Source: Nannocystis exedens (GTDB lineage: Bacteria; Myxococcota_A; Polyangia; Nannocystales; Nannocystaceae). From it: a DNA stretch of 64,000 nt. Position 1 is the stretch's first letter. The number at the start of each line of letters is the position of its first letter. The notes below the pieces were generated by a model, which saw only the letters and a program-made list of their open reading frames with translations, ran no database searches and was not told the origin of the DNA. The stretch covers positions 3,978,001 to 4,042,000 of the forward strand of contig NZ_NETK01000001.1 in NCBI RefSeq assembly GCF_002343915.1, read 5' to 3'. Below are positions 46,309 to 56,243 of the stretch, piece after piece. The position numbers and the translations under genes were made by a program.

Positions 46309-46336
46309 CGCGGGCGCGCGACCGCGCGCGCCCGCG
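46309..46336 (+). terminator. Strong hairpin after IgGFc-binding copy 2
   Basis: CGCGGGCGCGCG (46309-46320) and CGCGCGCCCGCG (46325-46336) form a perfect 12-bp stem with an ACCG loop, 12 bp after the stop. Likely terminator of the duplicated pair. Confidence 0.65.
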
Positions 46337-46403
46337 GGCCGACGTAAATTTCTCGCGCGCCGCGAAGTTGACTGCGTCCGGCCGGCTCGCCGACGATCTC
46401 CGG

Positions 46404-47222
46404 GTGCATGGCCTGCTCCGCCTCGTCGCCTGTCTCGCCCTGACCGCGTGTGCCGACCGCACGCCGCCCGAGGACGACAGCGACAGCGACGGCTCGACCG
46501 CGCCGCCGGTCGGCACCACCGCCGCGCCCGACGACCCGACCGGCGACGATTCGGCCTCCGGCGATACGGCCTCCGGCGATTCGACCGCCGGCGACACCGG
46601 CGGCGGCGTACCGGGCGTCCACGCCGGCGCGTGCAAGCCGGTCGAGGGAAACACCTGTCCGATGGGACATACGTGCTGTTCGGACGATCCGGCGACGATT
46701 CAGGGCCTTTTGCCCAATTACTTTGATCCGGGCACGATCGACGACGAGATCGGCACCCCGCTGTTCTCCGCCGACAACAACGACTTCAGCGACTGGGGCT
46801 TCTGCATCGAGACCGGCGGCTTCCCCAGCCCGCTGAGCAACGGCTGCCCGGTCCCGTGCGACCCGCGCTGGACGCTCGAGCAGCGCGTCGACATCTGCGG
46901 CGGCTCGCAGTGCTGCCCGTTCACGGCGGTCGACCCGGGCAAGGACTGCATCCTCGACCCCGACACGGGCCGCTGGCGGACGGTCAACGGCGGCGACATC
47001 CTCCTGAAGCGCACCGAGTGGGGCGACGCCCACGCGACCAATCAGGACCCCCAGCTCGAGAGTTGCAAGCTCCTCGCGGGCGGCGACCAGAACGCCCTCA
47101 CCGACTGCGTCAGGCAGCTCGGCGTCGCCGACCGGCGCGGCTACTGCTTCAGCGGCGAGTGCCCGTGCGTCGAGGACCTGTGCGACCAGAAGAACCCGGA
47201 CTGGGTCCCGCGCTGTCCGTGA
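46404..47222 (+). CDS. Cys-rich lipoprotein, unknown function
   Basis: From the GTG at 46404 the 272-residue precursor has a signal peptide and lipobox CLALTAC (Cys16), a Thr/Ser/Asp spacer with the internal repeat (S/D)GDTASGDSTAGD, and a Cys-rich domain. The latter contains CPMGHTCCSD, CPVPCDPRW, ICGGSQCCPF and a terminal CFSGECPCVEDLC. The first TGTCC-N4-GGACA palindrome inside a coding sequence here (46657-46670) encodes part of TCPMGHTCC. The gene ends 3 bp before the convergent transporter gene. Family not recognised. Confidence 0.72.
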   Translation: MHGLLRLVACLALTACADRTPPEDDSDSDGSTAPPVGTTAAPDDPTGDDSASGDTASGDSTAGDTGGGVPGVHAGACKPVEGNTCPMGHTCCSDDPATIQGLLPNYFDPGTIDDEIGTPLFSADNNDFSDWGFCIETGGFPSPLSNGCPVPCDPRWTLEQRVDICGGSQCCPFTAVDPGKDCILDPDTGRWRTVNGGDILLKRTEWGDAHATNQDPQLESCKLLAGGDQNALTDCVRQLGVADRRGYCFSGECPCVEDLCDQKNPDWVPRCP

Positions 47223-47225
47223 GCC

Positions 47226-48080
47226 TCACCCGCGGTAGCGCCACCACAGCGTCAGCAGCGACGCCGACAGCAGCACGAACAGCGCGTACAGCAGCGGCAG
47301 CCACAGCATCCGCTCGTGCAGGGCCGCCGGGAAGCTGGCGAGGATGATGCCGAGCGCCAGCGGGCTGTTCTGGATGCCCGTCTCGAACGCGATCGCCCGC
47401 CGGCCCGCCTGCGACACCCGGAGCAGCGCCGCCAGCAGGTAGCCGAGCCCGAAGCCGATCACGCCCAGCCCGATCGCCGCCGCGTACATCGCCGGCGACG
47501 TCTCGGCCAGCAGCGCCCCGTTGTGAACCAGCCCGGTGACGATGAGCAGCGCCAGCACGCCGATCCCGGACAGGCTGCCGACCTTCTCGAGCACCGCCGC
47601 CGCGCGGGCCCAGCGGGCGCGGATCGCCATCCCCAGCCCGAGCGGCACCAGCATCACCGCCAGCGTGGTCGTGATGTTGCCGTACGGCACCTGGAGCGCC
47701 GCGTCGGTGAACGAGCTGGCGTACACCATGAGCAGCAGCGGCATCACCACCACCGCGACGACCGTCGACAGCGCCGTCATGCTGATGCTGAGCGCCACGT
47801 CGGCCCGGGCGTAGTACGTGAACAGGTTGGACGTCGTGCCGCCCGGCGTGCAGCCGACGATGATCAGGCTGATCGCCTGGTCGTTCGGCAGGCCGAGCGC
47901 CTTGGCCAGGGCGAACGCGACGAGCGGCATCCACCCGTACTGCGAGGCCAGCCCGATCAACGGCCCGCGCGGGTTCTGCAGCACCGCGCGGAAGTCGGCC
48001 ACGGTCAGCGACGCGCCCATCCCCATCATCAAGACGACGAGGAGCAGGGCCAGGAGCGCCTGTTCGAGGCCGGACAGCAT
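47226..48080 (-). CDS. Bile acid:sodium symporter-family (BASS) transporter
   Basis: The 284-residue protein has nine to ten hydrophobic helices and the BASS signature GCTPGGTTSNLFTYYARADVALSISMT (about 77-103). The second conserved crossing region is IAFETGIQNSPLALGI. It would couple Na+ to uptake of an organic anion such as a bile-acid-like or 2-oxo acid. I start at the ATG at 48080 (MLSGLEQALLALLL); the frame is open 12 codons further, only to a TTG. The real substrate is unknown. It is convergent with a lipoprotein and near a GST. Confidence 0.88.
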   Translation of the reverse strand: MLSGLEQALLALLLVVLMMGMGASLTVADFRAVLQNPRGPLIGLASQYGWMPLVAFALAKALGLPNDQAISLIIVGCTPGGTTSNLFTYYARADVALSISMTALSTVVAVVVMPLLLMVYASSFTDAALQVPYGNITTTLAVMLVPLGLGMAIRARWARAAAVLEKVGSLSGIGVLALLIVTGLVHNGALLAETSPAMYAAAIGLGVIGFGLGYLLAALLRVSQAGRRAIAFETGIQNSPLALGIILASFPAALHERMLWLPLLYALFVLLSASLLTLWWRYRG

Positions 48081-48191
48081 CAGCCCGATGCTCGCACGCG
48101 AACGCGCGGGCGGCAACTCGGGACATGGCAGACTCCCCGAACTCGCCGTCCGTGGACGACCCGCCGCGACCGGCTGGGCCGGGGTGGCGGT

Positions 48192-48998
48192 TCACCCTGT
48201 CCCGGGAGACACGTCCGAACGGCCCTGTGCCCGCACCGGCGGACGCTCCTCGGCGAACAGCCGCAGCGCGAACGCCCCGGCCGGGCTGCTCCGCAGGCGC
48301 GAGGCCCAGTTTACGGTCGCCGGCGTCAGCGCCTGCGGCGGCACCGGGAAGCCGTACTGCGGGGCGATCAGCGCCGGCCCGCAGAGGGCCGCGAACGTCA
48401 GGTCGGCGGCGGTGAAGCGGTCGCCGACGAGGTAGCGCCGGCCGTCCGCCAGGGTCTGCGCGACCTCGTCGAAGATCTCGTCGAGCCGCGCCTGCGCGCG
48501 GGCCGTCGGCTCCGGGTACAGCTTGAGCCCGCGGATCATCATCGCCTGCATCGGCACCGCCAGCAGGCGACCGAGCCGGCGCTCCCACGCGGGTCCGGTC
48601 GAGGTCAGCAATTCTCGCGTCTTCCCGCGGTCGGTGAACATGTGCCAGTACGCCACGCGCCGCACCGCCGGCCCGAGCAGCGCGTCGAAGCGTGCGACCA
48701 GCCGCTCGACCTCGGCGCGCAGCGGCGGCTCCTCGGGGAACAGCTTGCGCGCCGCGGGCAGCGTCTCGTCGGCGAAGCGGACGATGTCCGTCGACTCGCA
48801 CAGCACCCCTCGCGGCGTCGCCAGGGCCGGCACGGTGCGCTTGGCCCCGGCGGGGAGGGTGGCCGCGAAGTGGAACAGCGGCACGTGGTCGGCCTCGACG
48901 TACTCGAGGCCGGCGCGGTCGAGGGCCCAGCGGGCCTTCTCGCAGTAGTGGCTGAACCCGATCGTGATCAGGCGCAGCGTGGGGTGCGAGCGACTCAC
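48192..48998 (-). CDS. Glutathione S-transferase-like protein
   Basis: The 268-residue protein has an N-terminal thioredoxin-fold domain (LRLITIGFSHYCEKARWALDRAGLEYVEADHVPLFH) with the GST CxxKxxW-type turn, then VPALATPRGVLCESTDIVRFADE. An all-helical C-terminal domain follows with YLVGDRFTAADLTFAAL, a classic GST N-capping motif. The GTG at 48998 overlaps the stop of the upstream PHA-granule-type gene (GTGA), so translation is coupled. The C-terminus ends in basic repeat-like sequence. The substrate is unknown. Confidence 0.85.
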   Translation of the reverse strand: MSRSHPTLRLITIGFSHYCEKARWALDRAGLEYVEADHVPLFHFAATLPAGAKRTVPALATPRGVLCESTDIVRFADETLPAARKLFPEEPPLRAEVERLVARFDALLGPAVRRVAYWHMFTDRGKTRELLTSTGPAWERRLGRLLAVPMQAMMIRGLKLYPEPTARAQARLDEIFDEVAQTLADGRRYLVGDRFTAADLTFAALCGPALIAPQYGFPVPPQALTPATVNWASRLRSSPAGAFALRLFAEERPPVRAQGRSDVSPGTG

Positions 48999-49279
48999 GA
49001 CGCGGCGGTGAGCTTCTCGAGCTCCTTGCCCAGCGTCTCCTCGATCTTGCCCTTGAGCGGGGTGAGCATGAAACCGAGGTCGAGGTTGACGTCGACCTTG
49101 TTGTCGCTGATCACCAGCTTGCCCTCGACGCCGGTCCCCTTGACGTTGAGGGTGCGATCGTCGGCCCACGAGGTCTTGGCCTGGTACTTCTCCTGGAGCT
49201 TCGCGCCAAGGGTGGTGATCCGTTCCTTGATCACGGCGGGCTCGAGGGAGTGGTTGCGGGACAGGTTGATCTTCGGCAT
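48995..49279 (-). CDS. Polyhydroxyalkanoic acid system family protein
   Basis: This small 94-residue protein matches the PHA_gran_rgn/polyhydroxyalkanoic acid system family: PKINLSRNHSLEP, then KYQAKTSWADDRTLNVKGTGVEGKLVISDNKVDVNLDLGFMLTPLKGKIEETL. The family's role is unclear; some members are near PHA-granule genes. No phaC or phasin gene is in the window. It shares a GTGA junction with the downstream GST gene. Confidence 0.85.
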   Translation of the reverse strand: MPKINLSRNHSLEPAVIKERITTLGAKLQEKYQAKTSWADDRTLNVKGTGVEGKLVISDNKVDVNLDLGFMLTPLKGKIEETLGKELEKLTAAS

Positions 49280-49387
49280 CTGCGACTCTTAGTACCAAAA
49301 AGCCCGCCGGTCCTGCAAACCGGGGGCGGCGCGGGCGCCACGGCGACCACAGGCTTTCGTCACAAATTTGGCCCGCAGGGCGGCCCC

Positions 49388-50368
49388 GTGGAATCTGCCG
49401 CCGTGCTCCAAAGCGTCAGCGCCACCGAGACCGCACTGCCTCCTTCGGACCTGAGGGCATCCGCGAGCCCGAAGGCCCCGGCTCCGGCCCCGGGCGTGCA
49501 GACGCCGCAATCGGGCCCCGCCCGGCCCACGAGCGCGCGCGCGACCACGCCGGCGCAGAAGCCCCTGCCGGAGCCGACCTGGCGCTCGGCCGACAACCGG
49601 GCGCGACTATACAAGGGCGACTGCCTCGAGATCTTGGAGCGCATCCCCGCGGAGTCCGTCGACGTGATCTTCGCCGATCCGCCGTACTTCCTGTCGAACG
49701 GCGGCACCACTTGCCGCGCGGGCAAGCGGACGAGCGTCGACAAGGGCGCGTGGGACAAGTCGAACGGCGTCGAGGAGAACCACGCCTTCAACCACAAGTG
49801 GTTGAGCGCGTGTCAGCGGGCGCTGAAGCCCAACGGCACGATGTGGGTCTCGGGCACCGGCCACGTGATCTACTCGGTCGGGTACGCGATGCAGCAGCTC
49901 GGCTTCAAGATGCTCAACGAGATCGTGTGGGAGAAGCCGAACCCGCCGCCGAACCTGTCGTGCCGCTACTTCACGCACGCGACCGAGACGCTGCTGTGGG
50001 CGGCGAAGAGCCGCAAGAGCCGGCACACCTTCAACTACGACCGCATGCGCGAGATGAACGACGGCAAGCAGATGAAGACGGTGTGGCGCCTCACCGCCCC
50101 CGGCCAGAAAGAGAAGCTGCTCGGCCGCCACCCGACGCAGAAGCCGATCGCCCTGCTCGAGCGCCTGCTGCTCGCGTCCTGTCCGGACAACAGCCTCGTG
50201 CTCGATCCGTTCAACGGCTCCGGCACCACCGGCGTCGCTGCCGTCACCCTCGGCCACAGCTACATGGGCATCGACCTCGAGCAGGAATACATCGACCTGA
50301 CCCAGGCCCGCCTGCTCGACGCCGTCCCCTCGCTGCGCGAGCGCCCTGCGCTACAAGTCGTGCGCTGA
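49388..50368 (+). CDS. Orphan adenine DNA methyltransferase (beta class, DpnA-like)
   Basis: From the GTG at 49388 the 326-residue protein has DPPYFLSNGGTTCRAGK (about 97-113), the catalytic DPPY motif, and a late SAM-binding DPFNGSGTTG (about 273-282). This motif order defines the beta class. The wording after DPPY and the following KGAWDKSNG closely resemble DpnA/M2.DpnII-type enzymes that methylate adenine in GATC, so that specificity is a reasonable guess. About 65 N-terminal residues are Ala/Pro-rich and probably disordered. No restriction endonuclease is adjacent, so it is an orphan methylase. An earlier start at 49250 would add 46 non-conserved residues. Confidence 0.88.
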   Translation: MESAAVLQSVSATETALPPSDLRASASPKAPAPAPGVQTPQSGPARPTSARATTPAQKPLPEPTWRSADNRARLYKGDCLEILERIPAESVDVIFADPPYFLSNGGTTCRAGKRTSVDKGAWDKSNGVEENHAFNHKWLSACQRALKPNGTMWVSGTGHVIYSVGYAMQQLGFKMLNEIVWEKPNPPPNLSCRYFTHATETLLWAAKSRKSRHTFNYDRMREMNDGKQMKTVWRLTAPGQKEKLLGRHPTQKPIALLERLLLASCPDNSLVLDPFNGSGTTGVAAVTLGHSYMGIDLEQEYIDLTQARLLDAVPSLRERPALQVVR

Positions 50369-50472
50369 ACATGTCACGTTCGCGAGCGGCTCGTCTCCCT
50401 CGCGCCACGAGCACGACCGCTCGCCGGCGCGCGCGACAGATCGCCGGGCCCCTGGCCATCCTCACGGGTGCC

Positions 50473-51000
50473 ATGCAAGCGCGCTCGCTGCTCCTCGTCG
50501 TGCTCGCTGCCTGCGGACCGCGGCCGCCCGACGACGGCGCGACCGTGGGCGACCCCAGCAGCGGCTCGACGACCACGACCGACCCAGCGCCCACGACGGG
50601 CTCCTCGACGACCACGACCGGCCCAGCGCCCACGACGGGCACGACCGACGACAGCGGCGACGCTGCGAGCGTCGATCCCACGATCGGCAAGCTCGACCTG
50701 CCGCCCTCGCCCGACGAGCCGCCGCCGCCGCCTGCCTGCGATCCGCTCCCCGACGTCCCGCCCGAGGCGCACTGCGAAATTTTGCAGCACGACCGTGGGT
50801 GGAAGTTCTTCTACGCCTGCCTCGAAGGCGCCGATCCCGACGCCTGCCCCGACGCCACGGCCGCGGCGGTCGTGGATCTGCTCGACGACTGCTCGCTGTG
50901 CGAGAGCGTCGGCGGGGACGCGATGTGCGGTCCGGACCCGCGCCGCCAGGACGCCTGCTGCTACTGGAGCTTCGATCTGGTGTCGATCTGCCCGCCGTGA
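50473..51000 (+). CDS. Small Thr-stalk lipoprotein
   Basis: The 175-residue precursor has lipobox LVVLAAC (Cys14) and a Thr/Ser/Pro stalk with two near-identical (S/T)TTT(D/G)PAPTTG units (about 30-58), then a Pro-rich turn and a small Cys-rich domain ending CCYWSFDLVSICPP. It lies 104 bp downstream of the methyltransferase and is convergent with frr. Function unknown; it belongs to the same architectural group as the other stalk lipoproteins. Confidence 0.72.
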   Translation: MQARSLLLVVLAACGPRPPDDGATVGDPSSGSTTTTDPAPTTGSSTTTTGPAPTTGTTDDSGDAASVDPTIGKLDLPPSPDEPPPPPACDPLPDVPPEAHCEILQHDRGWKFFYACLEGADPDACPDATAAAVVDLLDDCSLCESVGGDAMCGPDPRRQDACCYWSFDLVSICPP

Positions 51001-51084
51001 GCGGCGAGCGTGCGGCGGGCCGTGCCGTCGCCGTGCCCGACCCTCGGATGGGCCGGCGACGCCTCCTTCGCGCCGCGAAATTGC

Positions 51085-51112
51085 CGAGGGCGGCGATCGC
51101 TCGCCGCCCTCG
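51085..51112. terminator. Bidirectional hairpin between lipoprotein and frr
   Basis: CGAGGGCGGCG (51085-51095) and CGCCGCCCTCG (51102-51112) form a perfect 11-bp stem with a 6-nt loop ATCGCT, between two convergent stop codons (51000 and 51158). Likely terminator for both. A one-mismatch copy of the dispersed palindrome (TGCCC-CACG-GGACA, 51139-51152) lies between it and frr. Confidence 0.6.
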
Positions 51113-51157
51113 CCGCGCGTCACTCGGGACGAGCGACCTGCCCCACGGGACAGGCGT

Positions 51158-51712
51158 TCAGACCTCGGTGATCTCGGCTTCCTTCTTGCTCAAGATCTCT
51201 TCGGCCTGCTTGACGAACTTGTCGTGCATCTCCTGCACCTTCTCGAGCGCCTTCTTGAGCTCGTCCTCGGTGATCTCGCGGCCCTTCTCGGCCTCCTTGA
51301 GGAACTCGTTGGCCTCGCGGCGCGACTGGCGGATGGCGACCTTGGCCTCCTCGCCGAGGTCCTTGACCTGCTTGACGAGGGCCTTGCGGCGGTCGCCGGT
51401 GAGCGGCGGGATGGCGAGGCGGATCACGACGCCGTCGCTCTGGGGGTTGATGCCGAGGTTGGCGGCGTTGATGGCGCGCTCGATCGGGCCGACCATGTTG
51501 CGGTCCCACGGCTTGACGACGAGGAGGCGGGCGTCGCCGATCGAGACGGTGGCGCACTGGTTGAGGGGCATCAGGGTGCCGTAGTTCTCGACGCGGATCT
51601 CGTCGAGCATGGCGGGGTTGGCCCGGCCGGCGCGGACCTTGGAGACCGCCTTGCGCAGGTGGTCGAGCGCCTTTTCCATGCCGTCTTGGGCCAGTTCGAG
51701 TGCGTCGTTCAT
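51158..51712 (-). CDS. frr: Ribosome recycling factor
   Basis: The 184-residue protein is full length for RRF and has the family signatures: the N-terminal helix with LRKAVSKVRAGRANPAMLDEI, VENYGTLMPLNQCATVSIGDARLLVVKPWD, and a C-terminal helix with KKALEKVQEMHDKFVKQAEEIL. It releases ribosomes from mRNA with EF-G after termination. It is the last gene of the conserved rpsB-tsf-pyrH-frr block, 45 bp after pyrH. The ATG at 51712 is the only sensible start. Confidence 0.97.
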   Translation of the reverse strand: MNDALELAQDGMEKALDHLRKAVSKVRAGRANPAMLDEIRVENYGTLMPLNQCATVSIGDARLLVVKPWDRNMVGPIERAINAANLGINPQSDGVVIRLAIPPLTGDRRKALVKQVKDLGEEAKVAIRQSRREANEFLKEAEKGREITEDELKKALEKVQEMHDKFVKQAEEILSKKEAEITEV

Positions 51713-51757
51713 CGTCGTGCTCCGTCGCTTGGATAGGGTGGTTCGAGAGGGCGCGGG

Positions 51758-52480
51758 CTACTCCGCGCAGACCAGCGTGCCGAGCTCCTCGCCGCAGACC
51801 ACGCGGCGGATATTGTCCCGCCCGAGCATGTTGAAGACAAGGATGGGCAGGCTGTTCTCCTTGCACAAGGAGATCGCCGTGCTGTCCATGACGTTGAGGC
51901 CGCGGGCCAGCACGTCGAGGTAGGTGAGGCGGGCGTAGCGGACCGCGTCCTTGTGCTTGTGCGGGTCCTTGTCGTAGACCCCGTCGACCTTGGTCGCCTT
52001 CATCAGCACGTCGGCGTGGACCTCCATGGCGCGGAGGGCGGCGGCCGTGTCGGTGGTGAAGTAGGGGTTGCCGGTCCCCGCCGCGAAGATGACCACGCGG
52101 CCCTTCTCGAGGTGCCGGGTCGCGCGCCGGCGGATGTACGGCTCGGCGACCTCCTTCATCTCGATCGCCGACATCACCCGCGTGTAGACCCCGCGCTGCT
52201 CGAGCGCGTCCTGCAGCGCCAGCGAGTTCATCACCGTCGCCAGCATGCCCATGTAGTCGGCGCTGGCGCGGTCCATGCCGGAGGCCGCGGCCGACAGCCC
52301 GCGGAAGATGTTGCCGCCGCCGATGACGAGCGCGACCTCGACCCCGAGGGCGACCACGTCCTTGACCTCCTCGGCGATCGTGCGCAGCACCTCGGCGTCG
52401 ACGCCGTAGCCCTGCGCGCCCTGCAGGGCCTCGCCGGACAGCTTGAGCAGGATCCTCTTGTAGCGGGGGGCGGCTGCCAT
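51758..52480 (-). CDS. pyrH: Uridylate kinase
   Basis: The 240-residue protein belongs to the bacterial UMP kinase/amino-acid-kinase family: [14 protein letters not shown] at the N-terminus, [19 protein letters not shown]-like [30 protein letters not shown], and a [14 protein letters not shown] nucleotide-binding stretch. It makes UDP from UMP in pyrimidine synthesis. I use the ATG at 52480; the frame is open upstream into the hairpin between tsf and pyrH, which cannot be coding. It precedes frr. Confidence 0.97.
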   Translation of the reverse strand: MAAAPRYKRILLKLSGEALQGAQGYGVDAEVLRTIAEEVKDVVALGVEVALVIGGGNIFRGLSAAASGMDRASADYMGMLATVMNSLALQDALEQRGVYTRVMSAIEMKEVAEPYIRRRATRHLEKGRVVIFAAGTGNPYFTTDTAAALRAMEVHADVLMKATKVDGVYDKDPHKHKDAVRYARLTYLDVLARGLNVMDSTAISLCKENSLPILVFNMLGRDNIRRVVCGEELGTLVCAE

Positions 52481-52539
52481 GGGGACCGTCTCTCCGGCCC
52501 GCGGGCCGGCGAAAAAGGGACATCGTCGCGACGCACATA

Positions 52540-52570
52540 GCGAGAGAGCGGGGGTCGCCCGCTCTCTCGC
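52540..52570 (-). terminator. 13-bp stem hairpin between tsf and pyrH
   Basis: GCGAGAGAGCGGG (52540-52552) pairs perfectly with CCCGCTCTCTCGC (52558-52570) around a 5-nt loop, 9 bp beyond the tsf stop. It would end or attenuate the rpsB-tsf transcript ahead of pyrH-frr, consistent with the 60-bp gap to the pyrH start and the higher expression usually needed for rpsB-tsf. Confidence 0.7.
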
Positions 52571-52578
52571 TCGCGTCT

Positions 52579-53232
<654 letters not shown>

Positions 53233-53235
53233 GGC

Positions 53236-54147
53236 TCAGTCCTCTTTGTTGCCAGCGTCTTCGTCGGGGGTGGCGGCGGCCTCGGGGGCCGGCAGCTGGG
53301 TGCGGCGCGAGACGACCTCGACGCGCGGGCCGTCGCCGCCGGTGGTCACGCGGATCGTCTCGGGGACGTTGTGACCCTCGGGCTCGTTGACCGCGCGCGA
53401 CTTGCCGAGGCGCGCGCCCTCGAGGCACGCGTCGGCGATCTTGCTGCAGAACAGCTTGATCGCGCGGATGGCGTCGTCGTTGCCGGGGATGACGTGCTGG
53501 ATGAGCCGCGGGTCGGCGTTGGTGTCGGCGACCGCGACCACCGGGATGCCGAGGCGGTTGGCCTCGACCACGGCGATGTGCTCCTTGACCGGGTCGATCA
53601 CGAACACCGCGCCGGGCAGCTTCGGCATGTCCTTGATGCCGCCGAGGTTGCGCTCGAGCTTGCCGCGCTTGCGCTCGAACATCAGCGCTTCCTTCTTCGT
53701 GATCGCGTCGTACGTGCCGTCCTGGCTCATACGCTCGATGTTGCGCAGCTTGTCGACCGACTGGCGCACCGTCGTCCAATTGGTCAGGGTGCCGCCGAGC
53801 CAGCGGCTGCACACGAAGAACTGGTTGGCGCGCTCGGCCTCCTGGACCATCACGTCCGCGGCCTGCTTTTTGGTGCCGACGAACAGGACCGGCTTGCCCT
53901 CGGCCGCGACGCTGCGGATGAACGCGTACGCCCGGCGGAACATGACCGCGGTCTGCTGCAGGTCGATGATGTGGATGCCGTTGCGGGCGCCGTAGATGTA
54001 GGGCCGCATGCGCGGGTTCCAGCGCTCGGTGCGGTGACCGAAGTGGACGCCCGCCTCGAGCAGTTGGCGCACGGTGATGATCCGCTGGCCGTCCGACATG
54101 TCGAGCGACTGCTGCAGGTCGCTCTGGGAGACATCTTGAGTGCTCAT
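53236..54147 (-). CDS. rpsB: 30S ribosomal protein S2
   Basis: The 303-residue protein has all S2 features: [21 protein letters not shown] near the N-terminus, [28 protein letters not shown] and [12 protein letters not shown]. The last 55 residues are an acidic Ala/Pro-rich tail beyond the usual S2 end. I start at the ATG at 54147, which is preceded by AAGAAG; the open frame to 54348 is leader sequence. It heads the rpsB-tsf transcript; S2 often regulates its own leader, which may explain the 390-bp upstream region. Confidence 0.97.
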   Translation of the reverse strand: MSTQDVSQSDLQQSLDMSDGQRIITVRQLLEAGVHFGHRTERWNPRMRPYIYGARNGIHIIDLQQTAVMFRRAYAFIRSVAAEGKPVLFVGTKKQAADVMVQEAERANQFFVCSRWLGGTLTNWTTVRQSVDKLRNIERMSQDGTYDAITKKEALMFERKRGKLERNLGGIKDMPKLPGAVFVIDPVKEHIAVVEANRLGIPVVAVADTNADPRLIQHVIPGNDDAIRAIKLFCSKIADACLEGARLGKSRAVNEPEGHNVPETIRVTTGGDGPRVEVVSRRTQLPAPEAAATPDEDAGNKED

Positions 54148-54539
54148 CTTCTTGGTTCTTTCCTGGCGTTGGGCCGCTGCCCCGATCCTCAGGCCCCGAA
54201 CACCGCGGCCGCGGTGACGCCACGGGGCCCTCCCGAGGCATGTGTGTTGGTTGGGCGGGCCGTTTAGCACGCACCCCGGCCGCCGGGCAAGGCGCCGCCG
54301 GCACCGCCTGGCGGCGTCCTCACCCCCCGTAAACGCACTCGCTTTCACCGACGAAAGCCCTCGGGCTGCCCCGGGCCGCGCGCCCGAACGCGTGAGCCTG
54401 CTCGTCTCGCTCCGCGACTCCGCCGGCCTCGCGTCCCGGTCAAACCCGCGAGGCGCCGCTGTCCGCGTCTCACGCGATCGGACGGCCCTGTCCCTGCTCT
54501 CCGCGCCAATCGCGCTGATCGCGCGGCCCCCCCTGTGAT
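54148..54539. other. 392-bp divergent region upstream of rpsB
   Basis: Separates rpsB (minus) from a lipoprotein (plus), so it should contain both promoters and the rpsB leader. No T-box or known S2-leader fold is recognisable by eye, and promoter boxes cannot be assigned. No gene seen. Confidence 0.4.
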
Positions 54540-55514
54540 ATGAGCGCCTTGTCGATGTCTCGTCGTCCGCTCCTCGCCCTCGCGTTCGCTCTCGGCGCCC
54601 TCGGCGGTTGCTTCCTCACCCCGAACCCCCCGCCGTCGTTCCGCTACACCTGCAAGGCCGACAGCGACTGCCGCGTGCTCACCTGCCGCGGCGACCTGGT
54701 GGCGATCCCGGACGCCGACGCCGCCGGCCTGACGCTGGCCGAGAACTGCGACGAGGTGCTCGAGGCCGACAAGAGCAAGTTCTACGAGGCCCGCCAGGCC
54801 TGCCTCGACGGGCTGTGCGAGTTCCCGTGCGAGCTCAGCACCGACGTCTGCCCGGCCGGGAAGGGCTATAACCTCTGCTTCAACGGCATCTGCGCGACCG
54901 CCTGCGGCTTCGACGACGAGCGCTTCCCCGACCCCGACGCGACCTGCTCGGGCAAGCTGCAGTGCGTGCAGTTCGGCGACGACATCGAGCTGGCGCTGGT
55001 CGAGGACCTCCTCGGCGGGGCCGGCGGTGGCGGCGGTGGCGGCGGCGGCGGCGGCTTCCCGGGCGCTGGCCAGTCTCAGGGCAGCACCAGCATCGAGGAC
55101 CTCATCGGCACCGGCGTGTGCGGGATCCGCTGCGACGCCGAGGGCGCGCGCGCCTGTCCTCCGGGACAGTACTGCAGCGGCGCGATGTGCCTGCCCGACT
55201 GCGCCCACGAGGGCGCCACCCCGTGCGCCGACTCGGCCCAGTGCTTCGCCTTCGGCGGGTTCTCGACCTGCATCGTCAAGTGCGACCCGGCCGGCGAGAA
55301 CACCTGCGAGAAGGGCGAGGTCTGCGTCCAGGGCCTCGGCCTGTGCCTGCCGACCTGCCTGGGCGAGGACGCGACGACCTGCCCCGACGGCTACACGTGC
55401 AGCGAGGAGCTGGCGATCTGCGTCCCCGAAGAGCTGCCGACCAGCGACACCGACGCGACCACCGACGTCAGCGACACGGAAGCTCCCACCAGCGAAACCG
55501 AGACCAGCGGATGA
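54540..55514 (+). CDS. Cys-rich lipoprotein
   Basis: The 324-residue precursor has lipobox ALGGC (Cys24; residue numbering from the ATG at 54540, a second ATG at 54555 is equally possible). A Cys-rich body follows with repeated short loops ([62 protein letters not shown]). An 11-residue Gly run lies at about 161-171, and a Ser/Thr/Asp-rich C-terminus ends it. Its loops resemble the Cys-rich domains of the other lipoproteins. The ACPPGQ codons are a TGTCC-N4-GGACA copy (55155-55168). Its stop overlaps the next ATG (ATGA). Confidence 0.78.
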   Translation: MSALSMSRRPLLALAFALGALGGCFLTPNPPPSFRYTCKADSDCRVLTCRGDLVAIPDADAAGLTLAENCDEVLEADKSKFYEARQACLDGLCEFPCELSTDVCPAGKGYNLCFNGICATACGFDDERFPDPDATCSGKLQCVQFGDDIELALVEDLLGGAGGGGGGGGGGGFPGAGQSQGSTSIEDLIGTGVCGIRCDAEGARACPPGQYCSGAMCLPDCAHEGATPCADSAQCFAFGGFSTCIVKCDPAGENTCEKGEVCVQGLGLCLPTCLGEDATTCPDGYTCSEELAICVPEELPTSDTDATTDVSDTEAPTSETETSG

Positions 55515-56233
55515 CCTACCGACCGCTCCACCGCCCCGCGGGCCCCGACGTCCCTCGCCGACTCCTGGTCGCCGCCCTGGCGCTCGGCACCGCCTGCGCC
55601 ACGACCACGGCCGACCTGCCGCAGCCCGACCGCCGGCTGGCCGCGATCGGCAACGTCGGCACGCGCTCGAACTTCGAGATCCGCACGCTCTACGCCGCGC
55701 AGGACCCGACCCCCCCGGCGGACGATCGCTCGAGCAGGCGCCGCCGCCCGGTCACGCCGATCCTGTTCTACCTCGGCATCTCGATGGCCGTGGCCGCCGG
55801 CGTCGGCACGATCGCCACCAGCTTCGCCTCGTACGGCCTGCGCCGCAAGCTCGACGACAACTACTTCCAGGACGGCTTCGGCTACGACGACTACGACCGC
55901 ACCGTCGAGACCGGCAACCGCCTCAGCAAGGCGAGCTGGGGCCTCGGCTTCACCGCGGTCGCCTTCGCGGCGATGGCCCTGATCTCCTACAGCGTCGACT
56001 GGGCCCGCTGCGGCCCGCTCGCGCCCAAGCGCCGCCGCGACACCGCCCCGCGCGGCCGCTGCGAGGAGTACCACCCCGACCACAAGAGCCCCGACGGACC
56101 GGTGGTCGTCTCCGCCTCCCAGCCCGCGCCCGCCGGCCCCGGCCTCAGCCCGACGCCCGCCGCCGCCCCCCAGAGCCCCGCCCCGGCGGCCCCCGCGGCC
56201 GAGGGCCCCGCCCCCGCGGCGCCCGGCAACTAG
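55511..56233 (+). CDS. Putative lipoprotein with two membrane segments
   Basis: The 240-residue protein starts at the ATG at 55511, which overlaps the upstream stop by 4 bp. A signal-like segment RRLLVAALALGTACATT (Cys29) is followed by a polar domain and two hydrophobic helices (ILFYLGISMAVAAGVGTIATSF and WGLGFTAVAFAAMALISYSV). The C-terminus is Pro/Ala-rich. The upstream lipoprotein and this gene are translationally coupled, which suggests a complex. The family is unknown, and the lipidation call is tentative. Confidence 0.65.
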   Translation: MTYRPLHRPAGPDVPRRLLVAALALGTACATTTADLPQPDRRLAAIGNVGTRSNFEIRTLYAAQDPTPPADDRSSRRRRPVTPILFYLGISMAVAAGVGTIATSFASYGLRRKLDDNYFQDGFGYDDYDRTVETGNRLSKASWGLGFTAVAFAAMALISYSVDWARCGPLAPKRRRDTAPRGRCEEYHPDHKSPDGPVVVSASQPAPAGPGLSPTPAAAPQSPAPAAPAAEGPAPAAPGN

Positions 56234-56243
56234 CCCCGCGGCC

